A program made the position numbers and the translations under genes. A stretch of DNA of 64,000 nucleotides from Bacteroidales bacterium (GTDB taxonomy: Bacteria > Bacteroidota > Bacteroidia > Bacteroidales > UBA932), in NCBI GenBank assembly GCA_017544005.1, contig JAFYEZ010000035.1, positions 1 through 64,000 of the forward strand, in the 5' to 3' direction. The notes beneath the pieces are model-generated. The model searched no databases. It was not told the origin of the DNA and saw only the letters and a program-made list of their open reading frames with translations. Positions 24,571 to 33,736 of the stretch are shown in pieces (position 1 is the first letter of the stretch; every line of letters starts with the position of its first letter).

Positions 24571-26175
24571 CTAATTGTGGTAAAAGCGGTCCGTATTCGG
24601 TTTCTCGCTGTAATACATAATGTCATTGATGCGCAGCAGGTAATCCTTGTGCGGGTTGAGCCACTTGAGGGTTACCGTGTGGCGACCTTCGTCCATACAG
24701 TACTTCCAGGCGGGCTCCAGCTTGCGCTCGGTGTTCTTCATGGGCATCACGCTGACCTGGTCCAGAACGCCGTCGATCCAAACCTCGATGCGGGCCACAT
24801 ACGGATCGTCGGGCTCGGCCAGGGCAAAGACCTCAGAACCGATGTGTTTGATGGAGACGCGGTGGGCGTAATCCGGGGTGATGCTGCGCGTGCAGACCAG
24901 ATTGCCCCAGATAACAAAGCCGTTGCCGGAAAAATCGAACGTGTAAGTGTCTTTCATCCAGCAGTCTTTGCGCTCCCTGAAGAGCGGCCAGGTGTCCGTG
25001 AAGTTCTGCTCGAGCGGCAGCACGTCCGGAGTCTGGACCGGGATGGTGACCTCCGTTTCCCGAACGGCTCCCCCCTCGCCTTCAATCAGCGCCAGGGCCT
25101 GGTTGAACGAGTACTGCGATCCTTTGGCCAGCGAGACGTCGGTGCCTTCGAAATCGCTGTCCCAGATCTCGGAGAGCGGCTCCCGCCAGAAGGCAGGAAT
25201 CCGGTCGTAGCCCAGCATCACGCCGAGCACGCCGCCTACCGTGGCCGGATTGCAATCCGAATCCTGCCCGCAGCGGGTAGCGATCTCCAGCGAACGGGAG
25301 AAATCGCCGCCGCCGTAGAGCAGACCCATCGCCACATAGGCGGAGTTGATCTTGGCGTCGATGTTGAAGCTCAGGAAAACCCCTTTCGGACAGCCTACAT
25401 CGCGGTTCCACTTCTTGTGCAGCTCGAACCAGGCCTGCTCCCAGTCGTTCGGATACTTCCGGTGCAGCTTGCGGACTTCGTCCACACACTGGTAGAAGGT
25501 GCTCTCCTTGGGAATGGGCGCGAGGGCCATGTCCAGAATCCGGGCCGGATCGTTGCAGATGAAGGCGGCGCTGTAGAGGCCGGCCACAAAGGCGCCTCCG
25601 TAAAAACCGTCACCGCTGTTCATGATATGCCCCACGCGGGAGGCGATCTCCAGCGCCTTGGGCAGCATACCCGGGGCCATCAGGCCGATAAAGTCCGCCT
25701 CGATCTGGAAATCCAGGTCATCCGCATGCGGATTGTTCTTCCAGTAGCCCGAAAGCGGCGGCATGATGCCCTGGCGGATGTTGTAGCGTCCTGCCTGGTT
25801 GGCATGGGCCAGGTGATAGTCGGCGTAGGCGAAGCGCAGCGCCAGCGAATCCGCGCTGCAGTCGAGGCCCATCTGCTCGAAGGCCTCCACGAAGGTCAGG
25901 TCGTTGTACACATCGTCGAAGAGGCCGGGCTTCTTGTCCCACCAGTACTTCACATACCCATCTCCCCAGGGAATCGGCTGATAATCCTGGATGGTGGTAC
26001 CGGTAAACTTGAACTCGGTCGGCGCGCCGAAGACCACACCGATGGTCTGGCCGGCCCAGCCGCCCTTGATCTTATTCAGCAGCGCCTCCTTGGAAAGGGT
26101 TACCTCGGCGGGCTGTTTCGGCGCACAGGCTGCGCAGCAGCAGGCTGCAAGCAGGAGTATCAAAACTTTTTTCAT
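24571..26175 (-). CDS. Exported ADP-ribosylglycohydrolase-family protein (copy 2)
   Basis: 534 aa. Signal peptide with a cluster of cysteines (LLLAACCCAAC) as lipoprotein candidates. It shares its whole architecture with copy 1: KIKGGWAGQTIGVVFGAPTEFKF, LFDDVYNDLTFVE, GHIMNSGDGFYGGAF, CGQDSDCNPATVGGVLG, and a similar C-terminal beta domain (LKWLNPHKDYLLRINDIMYY). The two arose by tandem duplication. Its ATG overlaps the stop of copy 3 by 4 bp (26172-26175). The three copies, with SusC/SusD, suggest stepwise removal of ribosyl groups from ADP-ribose-like or nucleoside substrates outside the cytoplasm. Confidence 0.88.
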   Translation of the reverse strand: MKKVLILLLAACCCAACAPKQPAEVTLSKEALLNKIKGGWAGQTIGVVFGAPTEFKFTGTTIQDYQPIPWGDGYVKYWWDKKPGLFDDVYNDLTFVEAFEQMGLDCSADSLALRFAYADYHLAHANQAGRYNIRQGIMPPLSGYWKNNPHADDLDFQIEADFIGLMAPGMLPKALEIASRVGHIMNSGDGFYGGAFVAGLYSAAFICNDPARILDMALAPIPKESTFYQCVDEVRKLHRKYPNDWEQAWFELHKKWNRDVGCPKGVFLSFNIDAKINSAYVAMGLLYGGGDFSRSLEIATRCGQDSDCNPATVGGVLGVMLGYDRIPAFWREPLSEIWDSDFEGTDVSLAKGSQYSFNQALALIEGEGGAVRETEVTIPVQTPDVLPLEQNFTDTWPLFRERKDCWMKDTYTFDFSGNGFVIWGNLVCTRSITPDYAHRVSIKHIGSEVFALAEPDDPYVARIEVWIDGVLDQVSVMPMKNTERKLEPAWKYCMDEGRHTVTLKWLNPHKDYLLRINDIMYYSEKPNTDRFYHN

Positions 26176-28163
26176 TGCGCTTCAGATGTTTCGGGTGCTT
26201 CGTAAACCTGAACCTCCGAGACGGAGATGAACGAGGAGACATTCTTCGTATACTTGTTCCAGTGCTCCTGCACCTTGTCGTGGCCGATCACGCGGATGCC
26301 GGTCGTGCGCACGGGGTTGAAGAAGAAGAGGAACTCGGCAAAGTGCGGCTGGATAAACACAATATCGCTCTCGGGGAGCGCCGGATGAACCACCGTGTTG
26401 AGCCGCTGCCAGTCCCCGAACGGATTCCGGTATTCTACCCACATGTCGGAATACCAGCCACCGAACTCTTCGAGACAGCCGTAGTGGAACGACACCAGAT
26501 CGACGGTGACCGGCTCATCCCACTCGTAGCCGAACCAGTCCACCTTGGGGGCGTTGGACTTCTCGGTGAGCGAATAGAAGCAGGAGCCCTCCCCGTCCAG
26601 GATGCCGTCGGCAATCACATCGACGCTCCGGGCATAATAGGAATGGGAATTGGTGGTCCAGCAGGAGTCGAGCACCGCGAAGTTGGTCTCCCTGGCGGAG
26701 GCGATCACGTGGCCCTTCGGGGCGATGTTGCGGCCGCGGACAATCAGGTTGAAGTCCTTCTCGAGGGTCTCCTTGCCGTTGCTCAGCGAGAGCCGGATGG
26801 GGAATTCCCCCACCTCGGTCGTCACGCCGCTCAGGTGGCCGCGACGGAACTTCAGCCCCTTCGGGAGGGTGCCGCCGACCATCTTCCAGTCATAGCGGGC
26901 ATTGGTCACGCAGCTGAAATCGTAGTTTACCTTTTCCCCGCAGACGATGCGCGGCTCGGGCCCTACGCAGAACTCCATCGGCGGGTTGAAATCCGCCTTG
27001 GTGTTGATCACCAGGTACTTCTTACCGTCCCGTTCGACGGTGCGGCCGCCGCGGGCCTCCACCACCTGGACGGCGAGCGCCACGGTGCGGTCGATCATAT
27101 CTTCGATCGACGCATCCGGCATGTCATAGCGCGTCACGTTGATGTACCGGTCGTTGAAGGGCTTGGTCCAGTGCGGGAAGGCAATCGAATACTCCGTTGG
27201 AACGCATGCCTGGCCGCCGATCACGCCCAGGATGCCGCAGACGGTAGCCGTCTGGTTGTCGGCATCGAAACCGAGGGCGCAGCCCACGTTGAGGGTCTTT
27301 TCGAAGTCTCCCCCGCCGTAGAGCATCGAGAGGATGCCCATCGCGCCGTTGAGGTTGGCGTTCCAGATGGTCTTGGTCACGGACGGTTCGTTGAACCAGT
27401 ACTTGTCGGCAATGGCCTTGCGGGCGGCGCGCCAGTCGTCGGGATAGCGGTCGTAGAGCGCGAGGCATTCGCGGACAGTCTGTGCATAACGGTCATTCTT
27501 GGGAAGATAGCTGATAGCGTGCTCAATCAGCTTGCGGAGATCCTTCTCGAAGAAGGCTTCGGCATACATCACGCCGTAAACCACGGTCGGCGAGGTCGCC
27601 CAGCTGTCGCTGGTGATGCGGGCCGCCCACTCGGAAATGCCTGCCGCATAGGCCGGCATGCCGGGTGCCGTGTAGCTCCAGATCTCGTTGATCAGCTGGG
27701 GATCAATCTGGAACCAGTGCGGATTGTAGCGCATATCCCCGGTGAAGGGCGGCGTGAGGCCATAGTGCATCAGGCCCAGCGAGGCGCGGTTGGCCAGCCA
27801 GACGCGGTCGCGGATGTGGTACATCCATCCCTCGCGCATCTGCGCATAGGTGGGTTCCACCCCGTACTTTTCCATCATCAGCAAATAGATGTACTCCACG
27901 TCGGTGTCGTCGTCGGAAAAGGCGCCGTCCACGGCCGCCATCTTGGTCATCGATTTCTCGAAGGTGAAGGGGCCGTCCGGTCCGGGCTCATCCACGAAAT
28001 CGTTCTCATATTCAAGTCCGTAGATATTGCCGACCATCTGGCCCAGCCAGGCGCCGGCAATCTTGTCGCGCAGCTCGTCGTAGGAGATCTCCTTCTCCTG
28101 CACCTTGAGCGTGCAGGAGAAGAGGATGCCCAGTGCGAGCAGCAGAAATGCTGTTTTTTTCAT
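26172..28163 (-). CDS. Exported ADP-ribosylglycohydrolase-family protein (copy 3, long)
   Basis: 663 aa. Lipoprotein signal (LFSC, C17). ADP-ribosylglycohydrolase domain (about 25-380): KIAGAWLGQMVGNIYGLEYENDF, SDDDTDVEYIYLLMMEKYG, and ALGFDADNQTATVCGILG as the second metal region, more divergent than in copies 1 and 2. A putative-Ig-like stretch follows (about 410-470: PRIVCGEKVNYDFSC, GVTTEVGEFPIRLSLSNG), then a C-terminal discoidin/F5-F8-type beta domain that may bind sugar. It sits two bases after susD. It is the most divergent of the three, so its substrate probably differs. Confidence 0.86.
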   Translation of the reverse strand: MKKTAFLLLALGILFSCTLKVQEKEISYDELRDKIAGAWLGQMVGNIYGLEYENDFVDEPGPDGPFTFEKSMTKMAAVDGAFSDDDTDVEYIYLLMMEKYGVEPTYAQMREGWMYHIRDRVWLANRASLGLMHYGLTPPFTGDMRYNPHWFQIDPQLINEIWSYTAPGMPAYAAGISEWAARITSDSWATSPTVVYGVMYAEAFFEKDLRKLIEHAISYLPKNDRYAQTVRECLALYDRYPDDWRAARKAIADKYWFNEPSVTKTIWNANLNGAMGILSMLYGGGDFEKTLNVGCALGFDADNQTATVCGILGVIGGQACVPTEYSIAFPHWTKPFNDRYINVTRYDMPDASIEDMIDRTVALAVQVVEARGGRTVERDGKKYLVINTKADFNPPMEFCVGPEPRIVCGEKVNYDFSCVTNARYDWKMVGGTLPKGLKFRRGHLSGVTTEVGEFPIRLSLSNGKETLEKDFNLIVRGRNIAPKGHVIASARETNFAVLDSCWTTNSHSYYARSVDVIADGILDGEGSCFYSLTEKSNAPKVDWFGYEWDEPVTVDLVSFHYGCLEEFGGWYSDMWVEYRNPFGDWQRLNTVVHPALPESDIVFIQPHFAEFLFFFNPVRTTGIRVIGHDKVQEHWNKYTKNVSSFISVSEVQVYEAPETSEAQ

Positions 28164-28164
28164 G

Positions 28165-29751
28165 TTACTTCGGGTTCTGGGTCAGGTTCGGATTGGAAGC
28201 GAGGGCGGTGGAAGGAATCGGCAGCAGAAGGTCCTTTTCATCCTTGGCCGGTTTGTTCCACCAGGCGTTCAGGTACTTGCCGAAACGGATCATATCCTGG
28301 CGCTGCCAGCCTTCGAGCGCCAGCTCATGCATGCGCTCCAGGTAGAGGTTATCCAGCGTCATATCGTCTACCGTCAGCTTCGGGAGACCCGCACGCGTCC
28401 GGATTTTGACCAGTTCGGGCATTCCTGCGGCCTCTTCCTTCCGGTTCAGGCGCAAGAGGGCCTCGGCACGCATCAGCACGATGTCGGCATAGCGCATCAG
28501 GTAGAAATCGTTGTCCATGCTTACCTGGCCGCCGGTCAGCAGACCATCGCTCTGGTAGGGCCATTTGCCGATACGGGCGCCCTGCAGGGCGGTGCGGCGG
28601 TTGGTATAGACGCTTTCATCCATCGCGCCGTCAATCACATAAGGGACATATCCTGCGCCCAAATCAATGTAGAGGTCATTGCCCTCCAGGTCTTTCAGCT
28701 GGCCATAGATCCAGGTGTCCGCCTTGCGGGTATCGGCCGGATCGTAGGAGGCAAAGAAGTCCGGATCGGCCACGAAACCGTCCCAGGGATCCTTGTTGAC
28801 ATTCCAGGCCAGGCTGTAAACAGGAGAGGCTTGGGCCTCCGGATCCAGCAATGCCGGAGCCGGTTTGACCATGTTGGCCGGAAGGGTCAACATGTAGATA
28901 ATGAAGGCATTGTGGTCGGATTTGGTGTAGATGGTGCTGTAGGGAATCGCAAAGATACCTTCCGCCGTATTCTCATTTTTCACGGCGAAATTATCCTTGT
29001 AGTCATCGATGATCTGGTACTGACCGGATTGCATCACGGAATCGCAGCAGGCAAGCGCCTCCGTCCATTTTTCGGTGCCGATCCACACTTGTGCGTTGAG
29101 GTAGAGCTTGGCCAGAAGACCGTATGCAAAACCCTGCGTGACACGGCCGTAGGTAGCCATCGAACGCTCCTTCGACAGATTCGCCACATTCTCCTTGATT
29201 TCAGTTTCGATGAAATTGAACATAAAGGCGCGGTCCTTTTGCGGCGGGTAGGTCTTGTCCTTCTTGGAAATGGAGAACGGCACATTGCCCCATCCGTCGA
29301 TCGCCATCAGGTAGTAGTAGGCGCGCAGCACCTTCATCTCCCCTACGATCTTGCTTTTGCCCGGGAAGTCGGCGGCATCCTCCACCTTGTCCAGCACGTC
29401 GTTGCAGGCAGCGATTCCGTCAAAGCAGTACTCCCAGCCCAGACGCAGCAGTTTGTTGGAAGAAGGAATGTTGTGGAACTGCAGTTCCCCGTAGCGTTCG
29501 TCCGCCCAGGCGCCGTCCGGATTGAGCGGAGCGACGATTTCATTGGTCAGCTGAATAATCAGCGTCCAGAGGCTCTGCTCGGTTGCCCAGGCCTGCAGCG
29601 TACTGTACGCGCGTGCCGAATACTTGGCGAAGGCCTCTTCGTTGGTGAAGAACTGATCTTTCGGAATGCTGGAATAGATCTCCTCGTCGAGGTTCGTGCA
29701 GCCGCAAAGCAACGCGGCCAACACGCCAATCAGATAAATATGCTTTTTCAT
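28165..29751 (-). CDS. SusD/RagB-family outer-membrane nutrient-binding lipoprotein
   Basis: 528 aa. Lipobox LLCGC (C18), then the SusD helical TPR-like fold: NLDEEIYSSIPKDQFFTNEEAFAKY at the N-terminus, KMKVLRAYYYLMAIDGWGNVPF-type signature (residues near 170-195), and the usual C-terminal WQRQDMIRFGKYLNAWW. It caps the partner SusC and captures ligand at the cell surface. It lies 12 bp after susC. By comparison with the known ribose utilisation system of B. thetaiotaomicron (rus) it would be a RusD equivalent; that is inference from neighbouring genes. Confidence 0.95.
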   Translation of the reverse strand: MKKHIYLIGVLAALLCGCTNLDEEIYSSIPKDQFFTNEEAFAKYSARAYSTLQAWATEQSLWTLIIQLTNEIVAPLNPDGAWADERYGELQFHNIPSSNKLLRLGWEYCFDGIAACNDVLDKVEDAADFPGKSKIVGEMKVLRAYYYLMAIDGWGNVPFSISKKDKTYPPQKDRAFMFNFIETEIKENVANLSKERSMATYGRVTQGFAYGLLAKLYLNAQVWIGTEKWTEALACCDSVMQSGQYQIIDDYKDNFAVKNENTAEGIFAIPYSTIYTKSDHNAFIIYMLTLPANMVKPAPALLDPEAQASPVYSLAWNVNKDPWDGFVADPDFFASYDPADTRKADTWIYGQLKDLEGNDLYIDLGAGYVPYVIDGAMDESVYTNRRTALQGARIGKWPYQSDGLLTGGQVSMDNDFYLMRYADIVLMRAEALLRLNRKEEAAGMPELVKIRTRAGLPKLTVDDMTLDNLYLERMHELALEGWQRQDMIRFGKYLNAWWNKPAKDEKDLLLPIPSTALASNPNLTQNPK

Positions 29752-29763
29752 GACATTCCGGAT

Positions 29764-32679
29764 TTATAAGGTTACATTGACGCCCAGCGTAAAGACGCGG
29801 GTTCTCGGATAATAACTGGTGCCCTCGATACCCGGAGCGAGGCCGGAGAGGGATACTTCGGGATCGACCCCCTTGTAGCCGGTCAGGCAGAGGAGGTTCT
29901 GGCCCGTCAGGTAGAGGCGGATGTTCTTGACAAGCGACTGTTCCGGTTTGATGTTGTAGGAGACCGTCAGGTTGTCAAGTTTGAGATAGGTGGCATCCTC
30001 GATATACTTCGTGGAATAGGTGATCGCGCCCAGGAAGGTGGGATCATCCAGCCAGGAAGCCAGGATGTTCTTGAGGCCGATGTAATTGATGTTCTCGTAG
30101 AAGGCACGGTAGGAGTTGAAGACCTTTCCGCCGAGGGCGGCACGCAACGAGCAGCTGACGGAGAGGTTCTTCCAGCGCACGGAGTTGCCCAGGCCCAGCG
30201 TAGCGAACGGATAGGCGGTTCCGATCCGGCTCCAGCGCGGCTCCACCACACCGCCGGCAATCTCGTCCTTGAGGACGTCGCGGCCGGTGACCGGATCCAC
30301 ATGGTCGAAGATCGGGGCGTAGAACTGGCCGAGGCTCTCTCCTTCCACCAGACGCTGGCTGTATACGTCAATCGGGGAATTGATCCGGGCTACCTTGTAT
30401 TCAGCTCCCTTGAACTCCTCATTCTTGAATTTGATGAGTTTGTTCCGGTTGCCGGCAGCCGTAAAGTTGACGTTCCACTCGAGGTCCTTCTTCTTGACGG
30501 GGGTTCCGAAGAGGGTCAGTTCGAGACCCTTGTTGCTGATGGAGCCCACATTGGTAAAGATGGTGTCGTAATCATACGGCGGCACGGGGACGGAGTAGTC
30601 ATAGAGCAGGTCGGTGGTCAGGCGGTAGTAGTAATCGAGGGTACCGCCGATCCGGTTGTCCAGAAAGGCGAAATCGACACCGACGTTGAACTCGTTCTTG
30701 CGCTCCCAGCCCAGGTTCGGGTTCTCGTTGGAGGCCGGTGCGTAGGAATTGATCCACTCGCCGTTATAGAAGAACATCGTACTGCTCTTCATGAGCATCA
30801 GTGACTTGTAGTTGGAGAAGTCCTGGTTGCCCGTCACGCCGAATCCGGCGCGGAGCTTGAGGTCGGAGAGCCAGTTGAGGCCCTTCATCCACTCCTCCTG
30901 GTTGATGCGCCAGCCCAGGCTCACGGCAGGGAACCAGCCCCACTTGTGGTCCTTTCCGAACCGGGTAGAACCGTCGCGGCGCAGCGAGACCGATGCCAGG
31001 TACTTCTCTTGGTAGTTGTACATCACACGGCCGAAGAAGGCGATATAGCGGCTCGAGGAACGGGAAGATCCCATACCGGCCAGGCCCTGCTTCAGGGCCG
31101 AACCGATTCCCAGATTGTTGGTCTTGTAAAAGTCCGTTTCGAATCCATAGTTTTTCCCGTACATCTCATAATAATCCGAACGCTGCCAGGTATAGCCGGC
31201 CACCGCCTGGATGGAATGGGAACCGAATACCTGGGAGTACTGGACGGTGCTCTCCCACTGGAAATCCCGGGACGTTTCGTTGCTGACCTCGGCTACGCCG
31301 TTCTTGCCGATCTCACCGGGATCATAACGGGTGGAATACTTCTGGGATTGATAGAGTTCCGTATTGTAAGTCACGAAGTTGTCCCACTTCAGTCCCGGAA
31401 TGCTGAGCACATTGAGGGTGGCACGGACGTTCGCAGTGATGTAGTTGGTCTCGCGGTTGTTCGTGTACTCGTTGAGCATCGCGACCGGATTCATATAGTC
31501 CATGGCGGTAATCGTGTAATAACCGCCGTAGGTCGTATTGTTCGGATCATAGACCGGCTCCGTCGGGTTATGCAGGAAAGCCTGCCGGAACGCGCTCGTG
31601 TTGGAAGAGACGTAACTGCGCTTGACATAGCCCAGGTTGTAGTCCAGGTCGAGCCATCCGTCCACCGCCTTCTGGTGAATGTTGGTCTTGAAGAGGTATT
31701 TCTGGGCGTCGTTGCGCTTCTGGAGGCCCTGGTTCTGCTCCACGTTCAGCACCGTGCGGTGCGAGAAGTCCGGAGAACCGCCCGATACGGCCAGCGAGTG
31801 CTTGTGGCTGAACGGGGTGCGGGTAATCTCCTTGAACCAGTCGGTATCGCCAGTGAAGATTGACGCGGTTTGAGAAGGCGCATAGGTCGTTATGGCGTGC
31901 TTGAACTGCTCTGCCGTCATCGGGACGGCACGGGAGGCCACTGTCTGCACGGAAGCCTGGCCGTCGTATTCCACGACCGTGGTGCCGGCTTTCGCACGTT
32001 TGGTGGTGATGATCAGCACACCGTTGGAACCGCGGGTACCGTAGATGGCGGCGGCGGAACCGTCCTTGAGGACGTCCACCGACTCCACCTCCTGGAAGTT
32101 GATGTTGCGGATGTCGGCATCGGCCACGCCGTCGATAATGATCAGCGGGCCCTGGCCGGCCTTCAGCGTATTCGTACCACGGAGCAGGATTTCATAGGAG
32201 GCATTCGGGTCGCCGCCGTTCGGGTTGGTGACCGTCAGGCCGGCCACCTTGCCCTGCAGCATCTGCGCCGCCGTGGTAAAGGACCCCTTGTCCAGGTCTT
32301 CCGCCTTGAGGCTCGCCACCGAACCGGTCACTTCCCGCTTGGTGGTCTTACCGTAACCGATGATCACGGTTTCGTCGAGCATCGTGGCGGCAGAGAGCTG
32401 CAGGACAATATCATAGACAGCCTGCTTGCCCACGGTGAAGGTTTGCTCGTCGTATCCGAAGAAGGAAACGGTGACCGTCTCCCCCTCCTTGGCCAGCAGG
32501 GTCCAGGCACCATCGGCGTCGGCGATGGCATATTTGCCACTCTGCGCCACCAGCGTCGCGCCGGAGAGGATATCTCCGTCGCTGCCCTTCACGCTGCCGC
32601 GGATCGCACCGTTCTGCGCCAGGGCCGGAGCGGCTGCGGCGCAGAGCAGAATGATCGCAAGTATGATTCTGTTTTTCAT
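29764..32679 (-). CDS. SusC/RagA-family TonB-dependent outer-membrane transporter
   Basis: 971 aa. Signal peptide (MKNRIILAIILLCAAAAPALAQ), a carboxypeptidase-D-like beta domain (about 25-95), a plug domain (TKREVTGSVASLKAEDL, LQGKVAGL, ILLRGTNTL, VDVLKDGSAAAIYGTRGSNGV), and a 22-strand barrel ending YPRTRVFTLGVNVTL, the canonical C-terminus. It imports ligand captured by SusD, powered by TonB. The ATG at 32679 starts the signal peptide; a longer reading from 32835 would overlap the permease gene. It has no STN domain, so it is not expected to signal to an anti-sigma factor directly. Confidence 0.96.
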   Translation of the reverse strand: MKNRIILAIILLCAAAAPALAQNGAIRGSVKGSDGDILSGATLVAQSGKYAIADADGAWTLLAKEGETVTVSFFGYDEQTFTVGKQAVYDIVLQLSAATMLDETVIIGYGKTTKREVTGSVASLKAEDLDKGSFTTAAQMLQGKVAGLTVTNPNGGDPNASYEILLRGTNTLKAGQGPLIIIDGVADADIRNINFQEVESVDVLKDGSAAAIYGTRGSNGVLIITTKRAKAGTTVVEYDGQASVQTVASRAVPMTAEQFKHAITTYAPSQTASIFTGDTDWFKEITRTPFSHKHSLAVSGGSPDFSHRTVLNVEQNQGLQKRNDAQKYLFKTNIHQKAVDGWLDLDYNLGYVKRSYVSSNTSAFRQAFLHNPTEPVYDPNNTTYGGYYTITAMDYMNPVAMLNEYTNNRETNYITANVRATLNVLSIPGLKWDNFVTYNTELYQSQKYSTRYDPGEIGKNGVAEVSNETSRDFQWESTVQYSQVFGSHSIQAVAGYTWQRSDYYEMYGKNYGFETDFYKTNNLGIGSALKQGLAGMGSSRSSSRYIAFFGRVMYNYQEKYLASVSLRRDGSTRFGKDHKWGWFPAVSLGWRINQEEWMKGLNWLSDLKLRAGFGVTGNQDFSNYKSLMLMKSSTMFFYNGEWINSYAPASNENPNLGWERKNEFNVGVDFAFLDNRIGGTLDYYYRLTTDLLYDYSVPVPPYDYDTIFTNVGSISNKGLELTLFGTPVKKKDLEWNVNFTAAGNRNKLIKFKNEEFKGAEYKVARINSPIDVYSQRLVEGESLGQFYAPIFDHVDPVTGRDVLKDEIAGGVVEPRWSRIGTAYPFATLGLGNSVRWKNLSVSCSLRAALGGKVFNSYRAFYENINYIGLKNILASWLDDPTFLGAITYSTKYIEDATYLKLDNLTVSYNIKPEQSLVKNIRLYLTGQNLLCLTGYKGVDPEVSLSGLAPGIEGTSYYPRTRVFTLGVNVTL

Positions 32680-32692
32680 AGGTTTCCGAGGA

Positions 32693-33715
32693 TTACAGGC
32701 CAGCGATGACAATCGATGCCAGGCCGGCGATAAAGAGAACGAACATGGCGCCAAGCAGCAGGTTGACCCCTTTCTTGGCTCCCTTGAATTCTTTCCAGAT
32801 GAAGACGCCCCAGATGGCTGCCACCATCGGAGCACCCTGTCCGAGAGCGTAGGAAACAGCCGGACCGGCCTTGGCGGCGGTGATGTAGCTGAGTGCCGTA
32901 CCGATTGCCCAGATGGTTCCGCCGAGCACGCCCACCAGGTGGGTCTTCAGGTTGCCGGAGAAATACTGTTTGTAGGTAACAGGCTCGCCCACAAAGGGTT
33001 TCTTCATGACGACGGTATTCACGATGAAGTTGCTGGCGAAAACGCCGAGGGAGAAGATCACCATGGCGGTGTACGGGGTCAGCTTGCCGGCCTCGGGCGC
33101 GACAAAGTTGGCGGTATCCATCGCACGCATCACGAACGAGGAGAAGAACGACATCACCACGCCGGCGATGATTGCCAGGAGAATACCCTTCTTCTGGTCC
33201 TTCTTGGAGACGCCGCTGTCCCCTTTCTTGCCGGCCGCAACACCGTTGCAGACCACGGCGCAGACGACCAGCGCCACACCCAGGGCCAGAAGACCGACGT
33301 TACCGGTCTTGGAGCCCTGCTCGATCGCAACACGGTAGTTGTTGATCACGCCGAGCACCAGGGCCAGGCCGACACCCACGGGGAATGCCACGGAGAGGCC
33401 TGCGATGGAGGTGGAGGCCGAGAGCAGGATGTTGGAGATGTTGAAGATCACACCGCCGAGCACCACCCAGCCGATATTCGACCAGTCGGCCTGGGAGAGA
33501 TCCTGCAGGAACGGACGGCCCTCGCTGCCGATACTGCCGGCCGTGAAGGCGAGCAGCAGCGAGAAGAGCACCATGCCGATCACATAGTCCCAGTAAAACA
33601 ATTCATAACGCCAGCTCTTGGCTGCCAGCTTCTGGGTGTTGCCCCAGGAGCCCCAGCAAAGCATGGTAACAAAGCAGAGAACAACTGCGAGAAGATAACT
33701 GTGAACGATAAACAT
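32693..33715 (-). CDS. Sugar permease of the GRP/RhaT-like (DMT) type
   Basis: 340 aa with about ten hydrophobic helices. Seen: FVTMLCWGSWGNTQKLA near 15-31, GGVIFNISNILLSASTSIAGLSVAFPVGVG, and AKAGPAVSYALGQGAPMVAAIWGVFIWKEFKG in the C-terminal half. These features belong to the glucose/ribose uptake-like group of the drug/metabolite transporter superfamily. Between a ribokinase and susC it is the likely inner-membrane ribose importer, equivalent to RusT in B. thetaiotaomicron. It is in operon spacing with both neighbours (13 and 21 bp). Confidence 0.85.
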   Translation of the reverse strand: MFIVHSYLLAVVLCFVTMLCWGSWGNTQKLAAKSWRYELFYWDYVIGMVLFSLLLAFTAGSIGSEGRPFLQDLSQADWSNIGWVVLGGVIFNISNILLSASTSIAGLSVAFPVGVGLALVLGVINNYRVAIEQGSKTGNVGLLALGVALVVCAVVCNGVAAGKKGDSGVSKKDQKKGILLAIIAGVVMSFFSSFVMRAMDTANFVAPEAGKLTPYTAMVIFSLGVFASNFIVNTVVMKKPFVGEPVTYKQYFSGNLKTHLVGVLGGTIWAIGTALSYITAAKAGPAVSYALGQGAPMVAAIWGVFIWKEFKGAKKGVNLLLGAMFVLFIAGLASIVIAGL

Positions 33716-33736
33716 AGTTGTATGATTTATAATTAA

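Noticed and set aside
26175..28409. A 744-codon open frame on the plus strand, and similar long frames at 22976-24574, 24457-26205 and 28105-29769
   Set aside because: They lie antisense to clear ADP-ribosylglycohydrolase and SusD genes, read as His/Arg/Gly-rich sequence with no domain, and arise from GC-rich codon use on the coding strand.
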